A stretch of 64,000 nt of DNA, taken from the NCBI GenBank assembly GCA_020628035.1, contig JAHDFS010000001.1, forward strand, positions 7,207 to 71,206, read 5' to 3'. Under the pieces are notes generated by a model. It did not search any database. It was not told where the DNA came from and saw nothing but the letters and a program-made list of their open reading frames with translations. Shown piece by piece: positions 9,881 through 19,202 of this stretch. The translations under genes and the position numbers were made by a program. This DNA is from Rhizobiaceae bacterium. GTDB lineage: Bacteria; Pseudomonadota; Alphaproteobacteria; Rhizobiales; Rhizobiaceae. How positions within the stretch are numbered: position 1 is the first letter of the stretch; each line of letters starts with the position of its first letter.

Positions 9881-10273
9881 ATGCCAAGCTGGAAAGACTA
9901 CCGTCAGACATCAAAAGAACGCGGATCTCTTGCTTTTGAATTATATATTGTCGAATCAACACCAGCCATGCCGCCGGAACAAATGCTGGCCATCTTGCCC
10001 GAACATCTCGCCTACCAGGGTGAGATGGAAGCACAGGGCAAACTCTTTCTCGCTGGACCTTTGTCAGATGCGACGGGCGAAGAGATGAGTGGCGGTGGCA
10101 TGATTATCTATAATGCCAGCTCTTTAGAAGAAGCACGCGAAATTACTGAAAATGACCCAATGCATAAAAAGGGTGGCAGAACATTTACCATCAGACGCTG
10201 GCTCGTTAATGAAGGCTCTTTCTCGCTCAATATCGGATTATCTGGGCAGCGCGTGGAGCTGGCAAAGAACTAA
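9881..10273 (+). CDS. YCII-like domain protein
   Basis: 130 aa; HLAYQGEMEAQGKLFLAGPLSD...EAREITENDPMHKKGGRTFTIRRW; GGAGGA-type RBS upstream of ATG 9881. Confidence 0.75.
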   Translation: MPSWKDYRQTSKERGSLAFELYIVESTPAMPPEQMLAILPEHLAYQGEMEAQGKLFLAGPLSDATGEEMSGGGMIIYNASSLEEAREITENDPMHKKGGRTFTIRRWLVNEGSFSLNIGLSGQRVELAKN

Positions 10274-11082
10274 CTTTCCGGCATAGCACATCGTTTGGAA
10301 GAGGCTTTTGCGATCAGTTTTCCATCATCTCGATGAATAAAAACGTCTGATCCAGATGATGCGAGATTGATGGATGCACCGATATCTAGATTACCAAGGT
10401 AAACGACTTCTCGCCGCTTTAATGGCTGAGTTGTCTTTTGTATTTGATCTTCAAAACGCTCCGTAAATTTCGAAAAACTTGGAAAATATAAAAGCCCAAC
10501 CGCGTTAAAGTCGAGTGATCGGCATGGCGTGTAATCTTGGTTTCGATCGCACTTCATCTCCGGATTTGTATTTACGCGGGCGGTAGTTCTGGCGTGTTCG
10601 GCCAAAGTTAGTAATTCCTGCGGCGCCATATCTAAAGACAAGCTCGGCATATATTTATTGCGAACAATTGATGTATTCGCCTTGTCCTCACCATGGCTCA
10701 CAAAGGTCGAAATCATCAATAATGATGCGATCTCTTGCTTGGCTAACAGTATTTTATGAACCGAACCGATCTGGTGATGGCTGACATGATAAAGGCTGGA
10801 GGTGATCTCCACATTTTTCGCAAGCAATTTGGTTTGTGGTGAAAGCTCAATAGATGTCGCACAAAACGCCGCATAAACCTCTCTTCCATAGACATCTTCA
10901 AACACAGCTTGTTTTTGACCCATGGCTTGGGCAATCAACGACCAATGAATATCCCCACCCAGTTTCAAAAACCACTGCTCAGATATGCCATCTGGTTGTA
11001 ATTCAGCCATTCCGAGCGTGATCGAACGTGCGCAATCTATCTTTTGAATAGGATGTGTCTCAAATGCTGCGTGACTATTCAT
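10270..11082 (-). CDS. LnmK-related / Pnap_2097-type biosynthesis protein attached to the Nit1C cluster
   Basis: Motif LQPDGISEQWFLKLGGDIHWSLIAQAMG...FEDVYGREVYAAFCATSIEL recalls Pnap_2097/LnmK hot-dog proteins; stop/start overlap with upstream nitH. Confidence 0.65.
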   Translation of the reverse strand: MNSHAAFETHPIQKIDCARSITLGMAELQPDGISEQWFLKLGGDIHWSLIAQAMGQKQAVFEDVYGREVYAAFCATSIELSPQTKLLAKNVEITSSLYHVSHHQIGSVHKILLAKQEIASLLMISTFVSHGEDKANTSIVRNKYMPSLSLDMAPQELLTLAEHARTTARVNTNPEMKCDRNQDYTPCRSLDFNAVGLLYFPSFSKFTERFEDQIQKTTQPLKRREVVYLGNLDIGASINLASSGSDVFIHRDDGKLIAKASSKRCAMPES

Positions 11083-12356
11083 TCAGCTGCCACCACCGCA
11101 TCTTGATTTAAGCTCTTTTCAATATGGTCTGCGAGATATCGTCCATCTTCATTGATGGAAAGAAAACGCCCTGACCCCCATTTGTTGAGCCAACCCAAAC
11201 CAATGAAGTAAAATCCTGGCACATCACAAACACCGCGATTATAAACGGGTCGACCCTTTTCATCGAATACATCAGCATCAATCCAATCGTAATTCGGCCT
11301 AAATCCAATCGACCATATGACCGAAGTTATGCCCTGCTCCTTAAGATCAATTTCAGTGATCTCGTCTTTCGGTTCCCAAAGCTTTTCAAAAGGCGCTTCC
11401 ACGGGAGCAGAGATGTTATTTTTTGAAATATATTCGTCAATAACGTTGCAAATACCGAGATAACTATTATCCGCGTCATCCAGATTTTTGCGGAGGTCTG
11501 GAAGAAAACGCAGCTTCTCATCATCCATATCTGATAGCGAGCCATAAAGGCTGACATCGCTTTCAACAACAAAGCGCCTGAGATCGATTTCCTTACCGCC
11601 ATCACGCCCCGACATATAATGGTTGGTTTGCGTGAGCGCCTTATGTGGATCGGGGTGCTCTGCAATTGTTATATCATAATGCCCCATATCATAGAGCCAA
11701 TCCGTTGCATCGCGCCCACGATATTTCCGCGGACTACGCGGGGCAGGTCCAACAGCTAGATGAACTTTGCGTCCATCGCGCACCAGATCTTCCATGATCT
11801 GCACACCGGATTGTCCCGTCCCCACAATAAGGGAAGCACCTTGAGGAATTTGCGCCGGCCGGCGATAGTCTTTCGAATGCATCTGCATCACAGATGGATC
11901 AAGCTTTTCTGCATAAGGCGGAACAATGGGCGCATCATATCCACCGGTGGCAATCACGACCTGTGAACAATGCCAATGACCATCAGACGTGATAACATCA
12001 TAACCATCAGCTTCTTTGCTCACGTTTTTGACTTCGACATTTTCCAAAATAGGAGGTTCAAAACTTCGCGCAAAACCATCGAGATAATCAACAATCTCAT
12101 CTTTAAGCATAAAGCCATCTGGATCATCTCCTGAATAAGGAAAATTCGGCAATCGACATTGCCAATTTGGGGTCACAAGGCAAAAGCTGTCCCAGCGATT
12201 TTCACGCCAGGAATGGAACTTTTGATATTTTTCCAAAACCACATGTTCAATGCCTTTATTATGTAAGTACCAACTTACAGTAAGGCCGGCTTGCCCGCCG
12301 CCAACTATGACAACAGGAATTTGGATTTTGTTTTCATTGGTATTTGTTAAATTCAT
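11079..12356 (-). CDS. nitH: Nit1C flavin-dependent oxidoreductase (MSMEG_0569 family)
   Basis: PVVIVGGGQAGLTVSWYLHNKGIEHVVLEK FAD motif, IVGTGQSGVQIMEDL NAD(P) motif; start at MNLTNTNENK; gene order matches Nit1C. Confidence 0.85.
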   Translation of the reverse strand: MNLTNTNENKIQIPVVIVGGGQAGLTVSWYLHNKGIEHVVLEKYQKFHSWRENRWDSFCLVTPNWQCRLPNFPYSGDDPDGFMLKDEIVDYLDGFARSFEPPILENVEVKNVSKEADGYDVITSDGHWHCSQVVIATGGYDAPIVPPYAEKLDPSVMQMHSKDYRRPAQIPQGASLIVGTGQSGVQIMEDLVRDGRKVHLAVGPAPRSPRKYRGRDATDWLYDMGHYDITIAEHPDPHKALTQTNHYMSGRDGGKEIDLRRFVVESDVSLYGSLSDMDDEKLRFLPDLRKNLDDADNSYLGICNVIDEYISKNNISAPVEAPFEKLWEPKDEITEIDLKEQGITSVIWSIGFRPNYDWIDADVFDEKGRPVYNRGVCDVPGFYFIGLGWLNKWGSGRFLSINEDGRYLADHIEKSLNQDAVVAAE

Positions 12357-12367
12357 AAAAAGTTCCC

Positions 12368-12655
12368 CTATGAAGACATGCTTAAACAAGTGACCATCGG
12401 ATCGCTGTCTTGCTCAAACTTTGCAACCTGATGATTGATACGCTCCAATTGCCCCATCGCTCGGCTGCATGGATGACCATATATTTGCGCAACACGATTG
12501 GATGCAGATTGCAAAGCTGTCGTTGCTCGCAAACTGAAATCTGAAAGCGGGTAGGTCGTATTGGCCGAAAGGTGTTGAGTGACAATGGTTGAAGGCGAAT
12601 AACACCGCTCCCGACTGCCATCGGGCCATTTAAGCGTGAACCATACTTCAGGCAT
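12368..12655 (-). CDS. nitG: Nit1C small conserved protein (MSMEG_0570 family)
   Basis: 95 aa MPEVWFTLKWPDGSRERCYSPSTIV...NTTYPLSDFSLRATTALQSASNRV; position between nitF and nitH. Confidence 0.85.
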   Translation of the reverse strand: MPEVWFTLKWPDGSRERCYSPSTIVTQHLSANTTYPLSDFSLRATTALQSASNRVAQIYGHPCSRAMGQLERINHQVAKFEQDSDPMVTCLSMSS

Positions 12656-13619
12656 AACAGACCTCCGTTTTCCCCAATCCCAAATAAGCTGCTTCTTGAT
12701 AGTCCCAAAAAAGCGTCGAGCGACCTTCGAAACTCAAATCAATGGATGTGTTCTGATTAACCGAACCGATTGCATGTGCAGTAATACCCCGCGCCGCAAA
12801 CCGTTGCTGAACATCGGCCGCGTTTTCAGGCGTTGCGGACAACAAATATCCAAAACTTGGAAATGATCGCATCCAGCGCATGACGCCGATATGTTCTGGT
12901 GGTTTTATGCGGGAAATATCAATCTCGATACCGACACCTGAGGATTCTGCCAGCATCAGGGCTGTTCCGATCAGCCCGCCTTGGCTAATATCCTTTCCAG
13001 CACGGACCAATCCGTCGTCCGCCAATTGCGGCAGTAACTCCAAATCAGCACGCAATTCTTCAGGTGAACGATTGCTGGCCGCAAAAAAATTATCGAAATT
13101 CCGATAACTTCCGCGATGATCAATCGCTGCAATCAACACATCGCCGGGCTGTGCACCAAAACTTGTAATCAATTTATTTGCGCGTCCGAAGATCGAAACC
13201 GCCAAGTTCAATTCCGACGCTGAAAAATTTGTATGCCCACCCAGAATTGAAACGCCATAGGCCTCAGCTGCATCCCGTAATCCTTTTAAAAGTGGCTTGG
13301 CAAGTTCAGCATTGGGTGCCCAAATTTGATCAATCACACCAATTGCACGACCACCCATTGCAGCAATATCTGACGCATTGACCATGACGCCGCACCAACC
13401 GGCAAACCAAGGATCATCATTCACAAAGGATGGGATAAAACCTTCACCTGCCAACAAATCAAACCCACCATCTGAACGTTGCAGAAATGCCGCGTCATCG
13501 CCCGGATGCCCCGCACTTCCAGACCCTATCTGCAGCCCCTTTGCAGCGTCAGATATCGATAGTTTTGAAGTAATAGAAGGGTGCAATCTCAATTCAGATG
13601 CCAATTGCGAAATATCCAT
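12648..13619 (-). CDS. nitF: Nit1C AIR synthase-related protein (sll0787 family)
   Basis: GDDAAFLQRSDGGFDLLAGEGFIPSFVNDDPWFAGWCGVMVNASDIAAMGGRAIG; start set at MDISQLASELRLHP just after nitE stop. Confidence 0.88.
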   Translation of the reverse strand: MDISQLASELRLHPSITSKLSISDAAKGLQIGSGSAGHPGDDAAFLQRSDGGFDLLAGEGFIPSFVNDDPWFAGWCGVMVNASDIAAMGGRAIGVIDQIWAPNAELAKPLLKGLRDAAEAYGVSILGGHTNFSASELNLAVSIFGRANKLITSFGAQPGDVLIAAIDHRGSYRNFDNFFAASNRSPEELRADLELLPQLADDGLVRAGKDISQGGLIGTALMLAESSGVGIEIDISRIKPPEHIGVMRWMRSFPSFGYLLSATPENAADVQQRFAARGITAHAIGSVNQNTSIDLSFEGRSTLFWDYQEAAYLGLGKTEVCYA

Positions 13620-13623
13620 CTGA

Positions 13624-14166
13624 TCACGCCGCAATTTTGTGAGGGCGATGATACCAACCCTCTTCTGGACTGTAGTTCGGCGGGTAATGCGCAAGATCAG
13701 CCGACATCAACATATGCGCCACACCATGACAATCTACCTCTTCGACCGGTTTCCAACGCATGCGTCTGAATAGAACGACATTTTGCATTTGAACATGGGC
13801 ATTAAACAAACGGCACCCCCGCGCATTTGCGCTCCGAACGGCAAGGGAAATCAACTCAGCACCCAAACGACCAACATTGCGGTATGCAGGATCAACGGCA
13901 AGACGAGAGCCCCACCATACCCCCGGCTCTGCTGTGTGAATGCGCACTGTTCCAACAACCGAATGCGCTTCATGAGCAATGGTTGAAATTGCCACAAGAT
14001 GGGTCGCAATCTCGTCAACATCATCACGATCATGCTCTTTGAATATGCCTTGCTCACCCACAAAAACTTTATTGCGTAAATCAAACGCTCCCTGCCGCTC
14101 CCAATGCGTTGAAGCAGCTCGAATAAAATAACCCGGTGAGTGAAAAGGGATGACGTTTTTAGCCAT
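13624..14166 (-). CDS. nitE: Nit1C GNAT-type N-acetyltransferase (MSMEG_0567 family)
   Basis: RNKVFVGEQGIF, VVGTVRIHTAEPGVWWGSRLAVDPAYRNVGRLGAELISLAVRSANARGC. Confidence 0.88.
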   Translation of the reverse strand: MAKNVIPFHSPGYFIRAASTHWERQGAFDLRNKVFVGEQGIFKEHDRDDVDEIATHLVAISTIAHEAHSVVGTVRIHTAEPGVWWGSRLAVDPAYRNVGRLGAELISLAVRSANARGCRLFNAHVQMQNVVLFRRMRWKPVEEVDCHGVAHMLMSADLAHYPPNYSPEEGWYHRPHKIAA

Positions 14167-14168
14167 GA

Positions 14169-15272
14169 TCAGACCTTTAACTTCTCATATGTCGAAAGCG
14201 CTGAACATGCACCGCAGCGGCCACAACCCGCCTTAATGTCTTCAGATTTCATTCCAGAATTTCTGATCATCTCACTCAACGGCTTTAAGATAGCTGCCAT
14301 AAATTCAGATTTTGGTGCTGGCAGACTTTCAAGCGGCGTTCCTGAAATGGGGACAAAAGGAACTACAAACGGATAGACACCCATATTGCAGAGCTTTTCC
14401 GACATTTCTAAAATGGCGTCGGCGGTATCACCCAAACCTGCCAGAATATAAGTCGATACCTGACCATGTCCGAACACTTTAACGGCCGCTTCAAAAGAGG
14501 AGAAATATTTCTCTAACGGCACTGAGGCTTTTCCTGGCATCACATCAGCGCGAACTTCCGGAGTTACAGCTTCTAAATGCATACCCAAACTATCAATGCC
14601 TGCATCAAACATGCGCTGATGCCAAATATCATCTGCAGGTGGTTCACACTGGCCTTGGATGGGAATATCAACGGCAGCCTTGATCGCTAATGCACTTTCG
14701 ACCAACACCGACGCACCGCGATCATCACTGGCGGGCGTACCCGTTGTCATGACCATATGCTCAATGCCATCAAGTTCAACAGCCGCCTTGGCAACTTCTG
14801 CCAGTTGCTCAGGGGTTTTATGCGCGATTGTTCGACCTGCAGCCAAGCTTTGGCCAATGGAACAAAACTTGCAGGTCTTCTTACGGCTTTCATAGCGAAT
14901 ACAGGTTTGCAAAACCGTTGTCGCCAAAACGTTACGCGAATGCAAAGTAGCGATATGATTATATGGAATACCTTCAGCGGTTTTTAAATCATAAAATTTT
15001 GGTCGTCCCGGAAATTTGATCCGCGCAATTTCCTCACCGTTTTTGGTAACTTGAGATGAGCCATCTTGATCAGGCGCCTTTACCAAATAAGGACTTTTAA
15101 ATGCCGGTGCCGTATGTACAGGCACCATCACAGTGGTGCCATCTATCGTCAACGCCTTATGGTCCGAAGGCCCCGCCCCACCACGACGACTCTCGTGGCC
15201 GGCATTTGGGTCATCAAGGCGCATGCCTCGGGTTTGTAAATCATTGATGAGCTCAGAAATCGACATGTTCAA
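14169..15272 (-). CDS. nitD: Nit1C radical SAM protein (MSMEG_0568 family)
   Basis: [21 protein letters not shown] (CX9CX2C), C-terminal [16 protein letters not shown]; overlaps nitC. Confidence 0.88.
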   Translation of the reverse strand: MNMSISELINDLQTRGMRLDDPNAGHESRRGGAGPSDHKALTIDGTTVMVPVHTAPAFKSPYLVKAPDQDGSSQVTKNGEEIARIKFPGRPKFYDLKTAEGIPYNHIATLHSRNVLATTVLQTCIRYESRKKTCKFCSIGQSLAAGRTIAHKTPEQLAEVAKAAVELDGIEHMVMTTGTPASDDRGASVLVESALAIKAAVDIPIQGQCEPPADDIWHQRMFDAGIDSLGMHLEAVTPEVRADVMPGKASVPLEKYFSSFEAAVKVFGHGQVSTYILAGLGDTADAILEMSEKLCNMGVYPFVVPFVPISGTPLESLPAPKSEFMAAILKPLSEMIRNSGMKSEDIKAGCGRCGACSALSTYEKLKV

Positions 15273-16257
15273 ATTCCTTTTGTGCGATGTCTGCTAATTC
15301 GGGCATATTGGGTTCTAAAGTGTCGAGATTTGAAACCTGACGCACCTGCGTGGGGCGCTGATCATGCACCAAATGTAAAAGCTCTGGCCGCGCGTAATGG
15401 CCAACGCTATCCATCATCCGTTTGCGCTTTGTGATGAGCTTCATATCCAGATCGGCAATCAAAATGCCCTCACCTTCGGTGATGGGATCAACAACATGGC
15501 GTCCTTCGGGCGAAATGATGCACGTCATACAGCCATCTCTCAAACCCTTTTGCAGGGAAGGATCTGGATGGATGGATTGAATTTGTTCTTCCGTCAGCCA
15601 CCCGGTTGCATTGACGACAAAACAAGCGGCTTCAAGCGCATGGTGTCGCATAGAAACTTCTATTTGCTCACCAAATATCGGACCGACGAGACTCCCTGGG
15701 AAATGGGCAGCATGAATTTCTTCATGCTGAGCCATTAATGCGTAACGAGCCAGCGGATTGTAATGCTCCCAACAGGCGAGCGCGCCGACGCGACCAACTT
15801 TTGTCTCGACAACTTTCAATCCGGAACCATCGCCCTGCCCCCAAACCATGCGTTCATGATAAGTCGGTGTAATCTTACGGCGCTTGAGAACAATTTCTCC
15901 GCTCGCATCGAACACCAATTGAGTATTGTAGAGCGAGCCATGATCACGCTCATTAATTCCCACAACGATCACCGCATTGGTTTTGCGCGCCGCATTGGCA
16001 AGAGCCTTGGTTTCCGCAGATGGCACAACAACGGCTTCTTGATACAATTCAAGATGCGGCTTCCCCTGTTGGACGGGAGGCAGAACAAACGAAAAGTAAG
16101 GATAATAAGGGATAAATGTCTCGGGAAAGACGATGAATTCAGCACCTTTTGATGCAGCTTCATCAATCGCATTTAACACCCGTTCCATGGTTTTCTCGCG
16201 TCCTGAAAGATCAGGGGCAATTTGAACAGCTGCGGCTCTGACAGTATCGGTTCGCAT
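15253..16257 (-). CDS. nitC: Nitrilase (Nit1 / Nit6803 type)
   Basis: Glu-Lys-Cys triad context: [51 protein letters not shown]. Confidence 0.92.
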   Translation of the reverse strand: MRTDTVRAAAVQIAPDLSGREKTMERVLNAIDEAASKGAEFIVFPETFIPYYPYFSFVLPPVQQGKPHLELYQEAVVVPSAETKALANAARKTNAVIVVGINERDHGSLYNTQLVFDASGEIVLKRRKITPTYHERMVWGQGDGSGLKVVETKVGRVGALACWEHYNPLARYALMAQHEEIHAAHFPGSLVGPIFGEQIEVSMRHHALEAACFVVNATGWLTEEQIQSIHPDPSLQKGLRDGCMTCIISPEGRHVVDPITEGEGILIADLDMKLITKRKRMMDSVGHYARPELLHLVHDQRPTQVRQVSNLDTLEPNMPELADIAQKEFEHVDF

Positions 16258-16296
16258 TAAATTTTAATTCTCCGCGGGGTGGATTTAAATCAGATT

Positions 16297-16325
16297 ATGT
16301 CAGGCCGAACGATCCGGCCTGACAT
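16297..16325. promoter_or_regulatory. Perfect 11-bp inverted repeat (ATGTCAGGCCG-AACGATC-CGGCCTGACAT) between nitB and nitC
   Basis: Read directly from sequence; lies in the 76-nt nitB-nitC gap. Confidence 0.7.
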
Positions 16326-16333
16326 GGTTGGGG

Positions 16334-16816
16334 TTACACAGTCCATGTATCCAAAATCACGGCATCGGCCTTTTTGTGGATGAGAATGCAATCGAGCACA
16401 TCTTGCGGTGCAATCGGCGTAATACCCGGCAAAAGTGATGGCTCACCATGGCCGTAAAGTGCTTGCAAAGCGAAACGACATGCATACACTTTGCCACCTT
16501 CACCCATGAATTTTTGCAAGTTCACGGCAAAGTTTTGGTGACCGGGAAATGCTTCATCGCCCAATGTTGGGAAACCACGTTGAATTCCCAATGTGACACC
16601 TGGACCATACAGCAATATCGATGTTTCGTATCCCTTACGGTTTAAGCGTATCGCATTGAGAATATTGACTAATCCGATAGACCCTTCAAAAGCAACGGTG
16701 TGAAACGTTACCAGTGCTTTCTCGCCTTCATCGGCTTTGACATCTTCAAAAACTTTTTCTTCGTAATCGACGAAATAATCTCCGTCTTTATGAGCTTCCT
16801 TAGCTACAGCTGGCAT
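16334..16816 (-). CDS. nitB: Nit1C leading gene (MSMEG_0572/Sll0783 family)
   Basis: [61 protein letters not shown]; first gene upstream of nitrilase. Confidence 0.88.
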   Translation of the reverse strand: MPAVAKEAHKDGDYFVDYEEKVFEDVKADEGEKALVTFHTVAFEGSIGLVNILNAIRLNRKGYETSILLYGPGVTLGIQRGFPTLGDEAFPGHQNFAVNLQKFMGEGGKVYACRFALQALYGHGEPSLLPGITPIAPQDVLDCILIHKKADAVILDTWTV

Positions 16817-17071
16817 TTTAAACTCCTTCTAAATGACAACATAAGGCTAAGTCACGTAAATTGTATGTGTCAATCATAAGTGCAATCTACATACAATAAA
16901 AAATCATTATAAATACAAAACGCATATTTCACGAGCAAAAACACATTAAATGTGCAGTGAATGACCTATAAGTAGTCAAAATATCGCTTCAAAACATCTT
17001 GATATGCGAAAAAAAATGATCCATACATTATGCAACAATTGTATGTAACAATTTTTGCGGGGCACTTTTTT

Positions 17072-18445
17072 ATGATCGATTGGAAACCGATTCTGAGCAA
17101 TGACGGAACACCGAGATATCTCGCGATCGCCGATGCATTATCTGAAGATGTACGAAGCGGTGTTTTAAAAGTGGGAACGCGACTGCCTCCACAACGAAAA
17201 CTGGCATCCCGTCTTGGTATCGATTTCACAACAGTCACCCGCGCTTATGCAGAAGCACAAGCACGTGGGTTAGTCCGAAGCGAAGTTGGCCGAGGAACAT
17301 TTATCGCCCGCAGCTCAAGGCACGGCGCACAGCCTGATCCTGAACGATCAGCGGCTGAAGATCTTTCAATGAACATGCCACCGGAAACAAAAGATCCAAA
17401 ATTGATTGAAGCCATGCAGCAAGGGCTGGACTATATCTCCACCAATATGCTTGGGCTTTTGCGCTATCAAACCGCCTTGGGTGGGGAGAAGGATAAAATC
17501 GCAGCATCGAGTTGGCTTTCCCTGCGCGGCATGGTGCCCAAACTTGAACGCGTTGCTGTAACCCCAGGTGCCCATGCGACCATGACAGCAATATTATCCA
17601 TGATCGCCGACAAAGGTGATTGTATCTTATGCGAAAAGATCACTTATCCAGGCATAAGGAATATCGCAAATTTGATGGGCGTTGCACTTATTGGCTTGGA
17701 AATGGATGAAGATGGTATTTTGCCAGATGCGCTGGAAAAAGCCATCAAACAACACAAACCAAAAGCACTTTACCTCAATCCAACGCTGCACAATCCCACA
17801 ACAATTACCATCCCAACGGACCGTCGTTTAGCGATCTCACAGATCATCAATAAACACGGCTTGCAACTGATTGAAGACGACGCCTATGGCTTCATCCCCG
17901 AAAAAGCACCAGCACCTCTTGCTGTGTCGTCCCCTGATTTAACCTGGCACATTGGCGGCTTGGCAAAATGCATTGGTGCAGGCCTGCGCATTGCCTATAC
18001 GGTGACCCCGTCAGCCAAACACACGCTTGCACTGGCTCAATCCTTAAGAGCACTAACGGTTATGCCATCACCCATGTCGATGGCACTGGCAACCTGCTGG
18101 ATTGAGGATGGTACAGCTGATCAAATCAGACGGTTTATTCGCTCTGAAACCGCGATCCGGCAAAATATGGCGACCAAAGCGTTAGATGGTTTGGATTTTA
18201 ATTCAGCAGAGAACGCGTTCAATATTTGGTTGCGCCTTCCTGAGGGGGCAGCACGCGCCGAAATCATTGCCAATATGGCCGGGCGACATATCGGCATTAT
18301 TCCATCTGATGCATTTACCGTCGGTGGCAACGCGGATGAACATGTCAGACTATGTTTGGGTGGCACAATCGACCGCGATAGGCTGCAGTCGAGCTTACAT
18401 TATCTCTCACATTTATTGATGCCGGGAAGTTTTATGACGGGTTAA
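17072..18445 (+). CDS. MocR-type regulator (GntR wHTH fused to PLP-dependent aminotransferase fold)
   Basis: N-term RYLAIADALSEDVRSGVLKVGTRLPPQRKLASRLGIDFTTVTRAYAEAQARGLV; C-term class-I aminotransferase (YLNPTLHNPTTITIP, IEDDAYGF, GGLAKCIGAGLRIAY); divergent from nitB. Confidence 0.9.
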   Translation: MIDWKPILSNDGTPRYLAIADALSEDVRSGVLKVGTRLPPQRKLASRLGIDFTTVTRAYAEAQARGLVRSEVGRGTFIARSSRHGAQPDPERSAAEDLSMNMPPETKDPKLIEAMQQGLDYISTNMLGLLRYQTALGGEKDKIAASSWLSLRGMVPKLERVAVTPGAHATMTAILSMIADKGDCILCEKITYPGIRNIANLMGVALIGLEMDEDGILPDALEKAIKQHKPKALYLNPTLHNPTTITIPTDRRLAISQIINKHGLQLIEDDAYGFIPEKAPAPLAVSSPDLTWHIGGLAKCIGAGLRIAYTVTPSAKHTLALAQSLRALTVMPSPMSMALATCWIEDGTADQIRRFIRSETAIRQNMATKALDGLDFNSAENAFNIWLRLPEGAARAEIIANMAGRHIGIIPSDAFTVGGNADEHVRLCLGGTIDRDRLQSSLHYLSHLLMPGSFMTG

Positions 18446-18485
18446 ACCGTGCAAACCTCGAAATTACTTTCCGTTTGCCAGCCAT

Positions 18486-19202
18486 TCACGGCATCATTTG
18501 ATCAACCGCATCCAAAATGGAATAAACAGGTAGATCTGTCACCGATTTGATGGCCGGAATATAAGGTGGCAGATTTCCACATTCGATTAAGATCGCGTTG
18601 ATATCAGCATCAGATTTCAAAAGATGCGTGATTTCCTTTTTGAGGAACATTTCAATCTCATCGGTCTTTAAGATATCAGATTGCTTTTGCTTTTCTTGCA
18701 AAATCGCTTCCGAAAACGCCTGACATTTCTCCATGCCAATGATCTCAACTTCATCCAGCGCAATACTTTCCGAAAATTGGAGAAGTACGCTCAAATCTGG
18801 CTTGGAAGCTGTGAGAATTGCGATCTTTTTAGCACCCAAAACAGTCTTGATTTTCGCATAAAGTGAAAGCGAAGATACCATCACGGGCACATCAACAGCC
18901 AATGCAATTCTGTCCTGCTCTTTAAACAAAAATCCACAGGTAGAAATGATGGCTGACACGCCAGATGCTTCGAGCGATTTTGCAGCATCGATGAATTTCT
19001 GACGGACAACATCCGGCATCGCTTTATCATTGACGACATCAAGACTGCTGACGCCCTCTACAACATGAATGATGACATCATTAGAATAGGTATCCGGATT
19101 TCCAGCATCACCTAATATTCTGGGAAACTGGGTATCCAGCATCAATATGCCAAGCTTCTGATTGGTCACATCAAAGCCCCTCACCTTACGTTCTAGATCC
19201 AC
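18486..19202 (-). CDS. Aspartate/glutamate (hydantoin) racemase family protein
   Basis: LGILMLDTQFPRILGDAGNPDTY, SAIISTCGFLF and ILIECGNLPPY catalytic Cys contexts. Confidence 0.75.
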   Translation of the reverse strand: MDLERKVRGFDVTNQKLGILMLDTQFPRILGDAGNPDTYSNDVIIHVVEGVSSLDVVNDKAMPDVVRQKFIDAAKSLEASGVSAIISTCGFLFKEQDRIALAVDVPVMVSSLSLYAKIKTVLGAKKIAILTASKPDLSVLLQFSESIALDEVEIIGMEKCQAFSEAILQEKQKQSDILKTDEIEMFLKKEITHLLKSDADINAILIECGNLPPYIPAIKSVTDLPVYSILDAVDQMMP

